This document shows, in pieces, positions 38,201 through 47,200 of a stretch of DNA of 64,000 nucleotides. The DNA lies in assembly GCF_037176765.1 (NCBI RefSeq), contig NC_090021.1:151909370-151973369 (forward strand). Direction: 5' to 3'. The stretch comes from Anolis sagrei. Lineage: Eukaryota > Chordata > Lepidosauria > Squamata > Anolidae. The notes beneath the pieces were generated by a model. It saw nothing but the letters and a program-made list of their open reading frames with translations. It ran no database searches and was not told the DNA's origin. Within the stretch, counting starts at the first letter, position 1. Each line of letters opens with the position of its first letter. The position numbers were made by a program, and so were the translations under genes.

Positions 38201-41200
38201 GGTGAAAATCTGTTCATGTCAACGGCAGCTACTTCCTGGGATGTCGTTATTCAGGCCTTTTATGATGAGGTGAAAGATTTCAAGTATGGCACTGGACCAA
38301 CAAGCCCAAATGCCGTAATTGGACATTTCACTCAGGTAGCCCAATTCTCATTTTATATCTTCTATCAAATGTGTGTTCAACTAGAAAATCCATACAATTC
38401 ATAAAGGAACTGATAGAAAACATACTGTATATATTTGAGTATAAGCCTAGTTTTTCAGTCCTCTTTTTAGGCTGAAAAGGTCTCCCCTGGCTTATACTCG
38501 AGTCAATATTATTTATTATTTTACTTTGTTGTTGTTATTAGTATTACTACATTTATTGTTTTATTGTTATTATTACATTTATTATTTTACTCTATTATTG
38601 TTATTGTTAGATTTATTATTTTACCGTATTGTTTTTATTACGTTTATTATTTTACTCTATTATTATTTTACTTGATTTATTACTATTAGAGGACATGTAA
38701 GCATATTTACATTGAAGAAGGTTAGAATAATGGTTCAATCAGAGTTAGACAGTCTTATCTTGAATTACAGTTTTATGTAAATGTGCTGTCGCGCGCTGGG
38801 CCTGTGCATAAGACTGTAGACAGGACATAAATTCTGTGTGCCCAATGGGACGCTGGGGCTGCCTCAGATTAAAGGCCTTTGGATTTCCTTAAACAGAATC
38901 ATAGAATCATAGAATCAAAGAGTTGGAAGAGACCTCATGGGCCATCCAGTCCAACCCCCTGCCAAGAAGCAGGAATATTGCATTCAAATCACCCCTGACA
39001 GATGGCCATCCAGCCTCTGCTTAAAAGCTTCCAAAGAAGGAGCCTCCACCACACTCCGGGGCAGAGAGTTCCACTGCTGAACGGCTCTCACAGTCAGGAA
39101 GTTCTTCCCCTATGTTCAGATGGATTCTCCTCTCTTGTAGTTTGAAGCCGCGTCCTAGTCTCCAAGGAAGCAGAAAACAAGCTTGCTCCCTCCTCCCTGT
39201 GGCTTCCTCTCACATATTTATACATGGCTATCATATCTCCTCTCAGCCTTCTCTTCTTCAGGCTAAACATGCCCAGCTCCCCAAGCCGCTCCTCATAGGG
39301 CTTGTTCTCCAGACCCTTGATCATTTTAGTCGCCCTCCTCTGGACACATTCCAGCTTGTCAATATCTCTCTTGAATTGTGGTGCCCAGAATTGGACACAA
39401 TATTCCATATGTGGTCTAACCAAAGCAGAATAGAGGGGTAGCATTACTTCCTTAGATCTAGATACTATGCTCCTACTGATGCAGGTCAAAATCCCATTGG
39501 CTTTTTTTGCCGCCACATCACATTGTTGGCTCATGTTTAACTTGTTGTTCACGAGGACTCCAAGATCTTTTTCACACGTACTGCTCTCGAGCCAGGCATC
39601 CCCCATTCTGTATCTTTGCATTTCATTTTTTCTGCCAAAGTGGAGTATCTTGCATTTGTCACTGTTGAACTTCATTTTGTTAGTTTTGGCCCATCTCTCT
39701 AATCTGTCAAGATCGTTTTGAATCCTGCTCCTGTCCTCTGGACTATTGGCTATCCCTCCCAATTTGGTGTCGTCTGCAAACTTGATGATCATGCCTTCTA
39801 GCCCTTCATCTAAGTCATTAATAAAGATGTTGAACAGGACTGGGCCCAAGACGGAACCCTGCGGCACTCCACTTGTCACTTCTTTCCAAGATGAAGAGGA
39901 AGCATTAGTGAGCACTCTCTGTGTTCGTCCACTTAACCAATTACAGATCCACCTCACCGTAGTTTTGCCTAGCCCACATTGGACTAGTTTCCTTGCCAGA
40001 AGGTCATGGGGGACCTTGTCGAAGGCCTTACTGAAATCCAGGTATGCTACATCCACGGCATTCCCCGCAGAGTCTTTAGATTGCTTAAAGTTCAACAAAG
40101 TTCTTTATTAATGAAAACAAACAGGTACTTTAAGGCTTTCTTAACAGTCTATTGGCTATCTCTCAATCTTGTCCACGGGGAACAGGCACTATCTTCATAA
40201 CTGTATACTAACTAATGGGGAAATCCTTAACTTCTAATCTGGGCAGTCTGTCTTTGCCTCTGATGGCGTGGAGCCCCTACACCAACTGCTTCTGGCTTCC
40301 GCGAGTGACCCTTACCAAGCAGAGCTTTGTAGACCTCCAGGGAAAAAGGAGTTCAGGTTTCAGTGATGGTTGACTGAAGTCCCTCCGCAAAGGAGCTGTA
40401 AGGCTGTATGATCCTAGGCCAAGCTGTGGGCTGTATAACCCCAGCCAAGCTGTAGAAGACAAAGCTTTCTACAGGAGCTCTTGGTATTATGTCCTGCATG
40501 AAAGGCTTCTCTGTGTGGACTGAACCCAAACTGGCTCCTATTCCCTCCAAAAACCCAAAAACGGGGCGGGACCAGGGAACCTAACTAAAATTGACAGGTG
40601 GCTTGCCCTATGATTGCAGTCAAAAGAAGCCACCCATCTGCAGAGTCCCTGAAACTTAGGACTACAACAAACATTCAATGCATAGCAAACAAAATAGGAG
40701 CTCCTGGTACAGTTGTACCTGCACAGTAAATATTCAAAAACATTTAACCTACTGATGCCTAAATTAATATAATTTTATTGGTATCTATTTTTATTTTGAA
40801 ATTGACCCGTAAATGCTGCATTTCCCACCCTTGGCTTATACTCTAGTCAATATATTTTCCCAGTTTTTTGTGGTAAAATTAGGTGCGGCTTATACTCGAG
40901 TATATACGGTATGTGAGTATGGTGGTATTTTAAAATTATATTATGGAGGTAAACATAGAATCATAGAATAACAGAGTTGGTAGATTTAGTCCAATCCATG
41001 CAGGAAAAGCATAATCAGCGCACTGAGAGTTGGCCATCCAGCCTTTGTTAAAAGCCTCCAAGGAAGAAGCTTCCACCACACTCCAAGGCAGAGAGTTCCA
41101 CTGCTGAACAGCTCTTACGTTCAGGAGTTTTTCCTAATTTTCAAACGCTATCTCCTTCCTGTAATTTGAACCCAGTGCTCTGAGTCCTAGTTTCCAGGAC

Positions 41201-44200
41201 AGCAGAATACATGAGTTATATATTTTTAGAACCATCTGCCATCTTTTCAAGCCTAGTCAGATGCTGGCTCTACTGCTGCTTGGGTTGAAAGGAAATCTGA
41301 AACAGTAAGGCCCCATCTACAGTGCCATATAATGTGGCATGGGAAACATCCAAATGACAACCCAGAGGAATTGAAATTTTAAATGCCAATACCTCTCACA
41401 TTTTGAGCAGTGTAGAAGGGCCCGAAGAGAGTACATTGGGGTCAGTTGGGTTGTTTGGGGACATATGGGTCCCCATGCACCTTGTTAGATTGTTCCTAGA
41501 AGGGACTTTGCACAATTAAGACTTGTGCGCCAACTGCGACCGTACCTTGGGAAGGCGGATCTGGCCAAGGTGGTCCACACCTTAGTCACCTCTAGACTGG
41601 ATTACTGCAATCCACTCTACGTGGGGCTGCCCTTGAAAACGGCTCCGAAATTTCAGATGGTCCAATGGGCGGCAGCCAGGTTGTTAACTGGGGCTCCTTA
41701 CAGGGAGCGGTCATCCCTCCTGTTCAAGGAGCTCCACTAGCTGCCATTCATTTTCCAGACCCAATTCAAGGTGCAGGTTCTTACCTACAAAGCCCTGAAT
41801 GGTTTGGGACCCGCCTATCTGTGTGACCGCATCTCTGTATATGAACCCACACGATCTCTTCGATCATCTGGAGGGGCCCTGCTCTCAATCCCACCAGCAT
41901 CGCAGGCGTGATTGGTGGGGACGAGAGAGAGGGCCTTTTCGGTGGTGGCCCCTCGACTCTGGAACTCACTCCCTAGGGACATCAGGCAGGCCCTAACTCT
42001 GGCAGTCTTTAGGAGGAGCTTGAAGACGTGGTTGTTCCAGTGTGCCTTCCCAGAATAATGATCCCATAGCACTTTGTCCTCCGAAGCACTTTACATTTTA
42101 AGTCTGCTTGTATGTTTCCACAAAGGCCACTACCACCTTTTCACCCATGCTCCAGCATTATTTTCAATTTTAATTTTACATTTGGCCTTCCCACAGTTTT
42201 AATTGTTGTTGCCTTATTGTTAATGTTGCATATCTTATTGTCCATGTTTTTTATTTTAATTGCTTGTATTGTTGTTATTATTGCGTGTATTGTTGTATTT
42301 GGGCTCGGCCTCATGTAAGCCGCACCGAGTCCCTTGGGGAGATGGTAGCAGGGTACAAATAAAGTGTTGTTGTTGTTATTATTATTATTATTATTATTAT
42401 TAGAAATATGACATTTTAGTACACAATTCAGGTGCTGGCATATTATTCTGTCCGACATTTCTTTGTTTCACCACTTCCTCCAGGCATTTGTGGAACTAAA
42501 TCCAGTAGCAAGGCTCACTGGATCAAAAGTATTTGCATAAAATCTGACTCAGTTTGATGACTCTATTTGGGACTAGTAACAGGATTTAGGCCAATATGTC
42601 ATTCACATTTTTATGGTACAACAAATATATTTTTTTTCTCTGTATGCTTTTATATCTACAGGTTGTTTGGTACAGATCTTACCAAGTCGCATGCGATTTT
42701 GCCTCCTGTCCTAATGGCCGTTTTCCATTCTACTATGTTTGCCAATACTTCCCTGCGTATGTATTTTTTATCTAGGATATAATCGTGTTAAAATGTAACT
42801 GATTGCAAAGGGAATCAGTATATGTAACAACTGGCATCTCATTAGAGACACAAACAAGTGTAACTCTAACATATGCTTGAGTGCGTGTCCTTTTGCCATG
42901 GCCGGTCAAAAGGAAAATAAGTCCTGCAACAGGGCGAAAAGGAGACATACCATAATTCCATCAAAATGGAACTTTATATTTCCTGGTACAAGATCTCAGC
43001 CAATGTTTGCAGGTCATTCTCTTGGTGCAAAAAGGATCCTGGGATTATTGTTGATCATAAGTTGAACATGAGCCAAAAGAATGATGCTGTAGCAAAAACG
43101 TGAATGCTATCTTAGCATTAATTGAAGCATTGTAGTTTCTCAAGTCGCTCCTGACACGAAAAAAATTGAAGCATTAGGTTCTTCCCCTTGTCTGCTGGCA
43201 GAATGAGGATATTAGGATCTGAATTGAGGCCTGTAATGGCTCAACTTTCCTTCCTTGTAGTGTTACTGGAGGGAAGTTTTGCCTTTTTCAGGATCCTTGC
43301 TGTTTCTGCTCTTACTTCTTCTGCTTCTTCCTCGGGGAGGCGATAAATTGCTGATTCAAATCAGCCATTGAAATCCACAAGCATGGAGGAGGAGACCATG
43401 AAAATGAACAAAATCTGGCTACCAGTATTTAAAAAAACTCTAAAATTACAACAGCAAAACAGCAGAGAGGAAACAACCAGGCACATCTTAACACCTCTCA
43501 ACAAAAACATTTTCCCAGGCTCAGCCAGGCCTTCAAATGCTAATGAAGGTGGTCAGCTGAAACATTCACACCTAGCTTCAGCAGAGAAGAGCTCTTTGCC
43601 CCACCCCAGTCATTCCACAGATATATAAACCCATTTTCCTATTTCCAACAGACCTCACTACCTCTGAGGATGCTTGCCATAGATGCAGGCGAAATGTCAG
43701 GAGAAATGCCTCTAGAACATGGCCATATAGCCCCAAAAAACCCACAAGAACCTAGTGATTCCGGCCATGAAAGCCTTCGACAATAAATTGAAGCATTGTT
43801 TCCAAGTTGAGGGAAGTAAAAGTAATGTGCTATGCTGGTCTGGCCTTGTCTCGAACAATTGTTTCTGGGCACCTCATTTTAAGAAGGATATAGACTTGTT
43901 TCTATTGCAATTGTTTCTGGGCACCTCATTTTCAGAAGGATATAGACTTGTTGGAGCAGGTTCAGAGAAGGGCAACAAAGATTGGAAGAGGTGGGGAGAA
44001 CAAAACATGGGGAAAGTTTAAAGAAACTGGGCATGTTTAACTGGGTGAAGAGATGATAGAAAAATGGTGAGATTGTAATCTTTAAAAAATTCAAGCATTA
44101 TAAATATATAAAGGAAGAGGGAAGGTCTGTTCTGTGCTTCACCAGTGAGTAGGAACAGGTCTAATCAGGCCCGTAGCCAGGATTTCGTTTCGGGGGGGGG

Positions 44201-47200
44201 CTAAAAAAATTTCAGGGGGGGGTTTCGGGGGGGGCTGAGTTTCGGGGGGGGGGCTGAGTCTGAGTGAAAGAGGGTCTAGCCTAGCAAACCTTTTGTATCA
44301 TTACCCCAATACCCCCATACATATGGGATATATTGAGTATGGTGATCAAATCATGATATTAATAAACATAACAGTTTAAATAATGCACCAGTAAGGTCTT
44401 TTCGCGAACCACCATGAGAATTTCGGGGGGGGCTGAAGCCCCCCGAGCCCCCCCACCTGGCTACATGCCTGGGTCTAATGGTATTAAGTCACAGGATAGA
44501 TTTCAATTGAAGCTTAAATGAAACTTAATAATAGTAAGAGTGGTTTGGATGGTGAGGTCTCCTTTTCTGGATGTCTTTAAAAAAAGATGCTTGACTTAAT
44601 AGGGATGTTTTAGATCAGGGGTCCTCAAACTAAGGCCAGGGGGGGGGCATTTATGGCCCTCCAAGGTCATTTACCCGGCCCTCGCTCAGGGTCAACCTAA
44701 GTCTGAAATTATTTGAAAGCACACAACAACAATCCTATCTCATCAGCCAAAAGCAGGTCCATACTTCCCATTGAAATACTAAGTTTATATTTGTTAAAAT
44801 TGTTCTTCGTTTTAATTATTGTATTGTTTATAAGTGATTTTGCACTGCAAATAAGACATGTGCAGTGTCCATAGGAATTTGTTCATGATTTTTTTTTTCA
44901 AATTATAATCTGGCCCTCCAACCATTTGAGGGACAGTGACCTAGCCCTCTGCTTAAAAAGTATGAGGACCCCTGTTTTAGATGATGATCCAGCACTTAAC
45001 CAGGAGATGGACTAGATCAATGTTTCTCAACCTTCCTGATGCCGCAACCCCTTAATACAGTTCCTCATGTTGTGATGACCACCAACCATCATTTTCATTG
45101 CTACTTCATAACTGTAATTTTGCTTCTCTTATGAACCATAATGTAAATATCTGATATGCAGGATTTAGTTTAATTCACTTTCAATTTGGCACAAATACCC
45201 AATGCGCCAAAATTTGAATACTGGTGGGGCTGGGAGGGATTGATTTTGTCATTTGGGAGTTGTAGTTGCTGGGATTTATAGTTCACCTACAATCAAAGAG
45301 CATTCTGAATTCCACCAAAAATGGAATTGAACCAAACTTGGCACACAGAACTCCCACGACCAACAGAAAATACTGGAAGGGTTTGATGGGCATTGACCTT
45401 GAGTTTTGGAGTTGTAGTTCACCTACATCCAGAGAGTACAGTAGACTCGAACAATGATATATCTGGACCAAAATTGGCAGGATTACTCAATATGCCCAAA
45501 AGTGAACACTGGTGTACTTTGGGGAAAATATACCTTGATATTTGGGAATTATAACTGCTGGGATTTATAGTTCACCTACAATCAAAGAACCCCTTGAACC
45601 CCACCAATGATAGAATTGGGCCAAGATTCCCACACAGACCCCGCATGCCTTGAAGGGACTCGCTAGCGCAGGCCTCCCTCCAGCCTTGCACGCTCTATCT
45701 TGCTTGCACATGCGCACCACGCTGACTTGCACCGAGCAGGCATGCTTTTCCCTCCCCACTTACTGTCTCAGAAACAGCCCTTTCCTTGGTTCCTGTGGGT
45801 TTTTTCGGGTTATATGGCCATGTTCTAGAGGCATTTTCTCCTGACATTTCGCCTGCATCTATGGCAAGCATCCTCAGAGGTAGTGAGTTCTGTTGGATTT
45901 AGGAAAATGGGTTTATATATCTGTGGAATGACTGGGGTGGGGCAAGGAGCTCTTCTCTGCTGGAGCTAGGTGTGAATGTTTTAACTGACGACCTTCATTA
46001 GCATTGAAAGGCCTGGCTGAGCCTGGGGGAATCTTTTGTTGAGATTCATTGAGCCCTCTCCTTGGTTAAGAGGCCAACCAATCAGCAGATGATGTGCAAC
46101 ACATTCCAAAGGTTGGAGGATTTGCTATCTGTTTCCAAAAAGGAAGAGAAGGACAGGCGGAGAAATCTCCAGCCTTGCCAAAGGGGTTCCTTAGACCATC
46201 AGAAATATGTTGGCGACCCCTCTGAAACCCCCTCGCGACCCTCCCAGGAACCTGTCCCCCAGGTTGAGAAACGCTGGACTAGATGGTCCACGAGGCCTCT
46301 TCCCATGTGTTTATCTGTTTAGTAATTTTTCCTAACTGAGAAAATCTTCTAGTGACAAGACCAGTGTTGCTATAAGCATAGATGCATCTACTACCTTCAT
46401 TTACAGTATGCACGTCTTCATATTTATCATTTCAGCGGAAATATAGCACACTTAATTCCAACGCCATATAAGGCAGGACCACCTTGTGGAGACTGTCCAA
46501 ATGCATGTGACAATGGACTTTGCAGTAAGTGAAATAAATTTTCATTATAAAAGCAGATTTTTTTTTAAAAAAAAAAAAACATAAATGACACCCAACTAGA
46601 ACACAGATGCAGCATAGCCCATTTACTGTCACCGTGTTGTATTACAAAAGAAGTGAGTGAGGATGGTGGGTTTATGGTTTTAGACTGTACTTCTGAATGT
46701 GTCCCTAGGAACACTGGTAAGGGTAGTGTGGTAAGAAACCCCTGAGTCCAGACCTGGGAATTGCACCACTGAATATGCCCAGTCAGTAAAAAGAAGAAGA
46801 AGAAGAAGAAGAAGCTGTATTTGTGTAGGAGATTCATAGCTATTTGTGAAAATCCCTGGAAACCATTGGTTGGGGGCAACAAATAGATATGCAAAAACAA
46901 AACCCAACATCACATAGCATTAACAAACAGGAAGATGGGAGACTGAGAGAGACTTTCCCATTCGGAACCTTCCTTATTTTAAGATGTGTGTTAGACTCCT
47001 ACTCAGGGGCTGCTCAACCCATTACGCAAAGTAAACATTTGAAGTATAGTTGATTTTGCCCAGGGGCGCTCTTGAGACGCTCTTGGGGGAAAATAGACCT
47101 TGATATATGTGAGTTGTAGTTACTGGGATGTATAGTTCACCTACAATCAAAGAGCATTCTGAACTCCACCAATGATGGAATTGAACCAAATATGGCACAC

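Larger units (their letters stand above)
38425..40909. mobile_element. TA-flanked MITE containing a solo LTR
   Basis: Left end CTGTATATATTTGAGTATAA, right end TATACTCGAGTATATACGG, TA at both sides. The solo LTR at 38782-40725 interrupts it. In CRISP intron 4. Confidence 0.8.
43020..46325 (+). mobile_element. One CR1 copy broken up by at least five insertions
   Basis: CR1 pieces 43020-43131, 43798-44165, 44472-44615, 44975-45017 and 46277-46325 read on in order (GATCCTGGGATTATTGTTGA, GGTTCAGAGAAGGGCAACAA, GAGGTCTCCTTTTCTGGATG, GACTAGATGGTCCACGAGGC). Between them are a LINE scrap, a Penelope-like piece and three hAT elements. Confidence 0.8.

Noticed and set aside
39094-40098. 334-codon open frame as a host gene
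   Set aside because: CR1 reverse transcriptase with KFADDTKL and the CR1 3' end.
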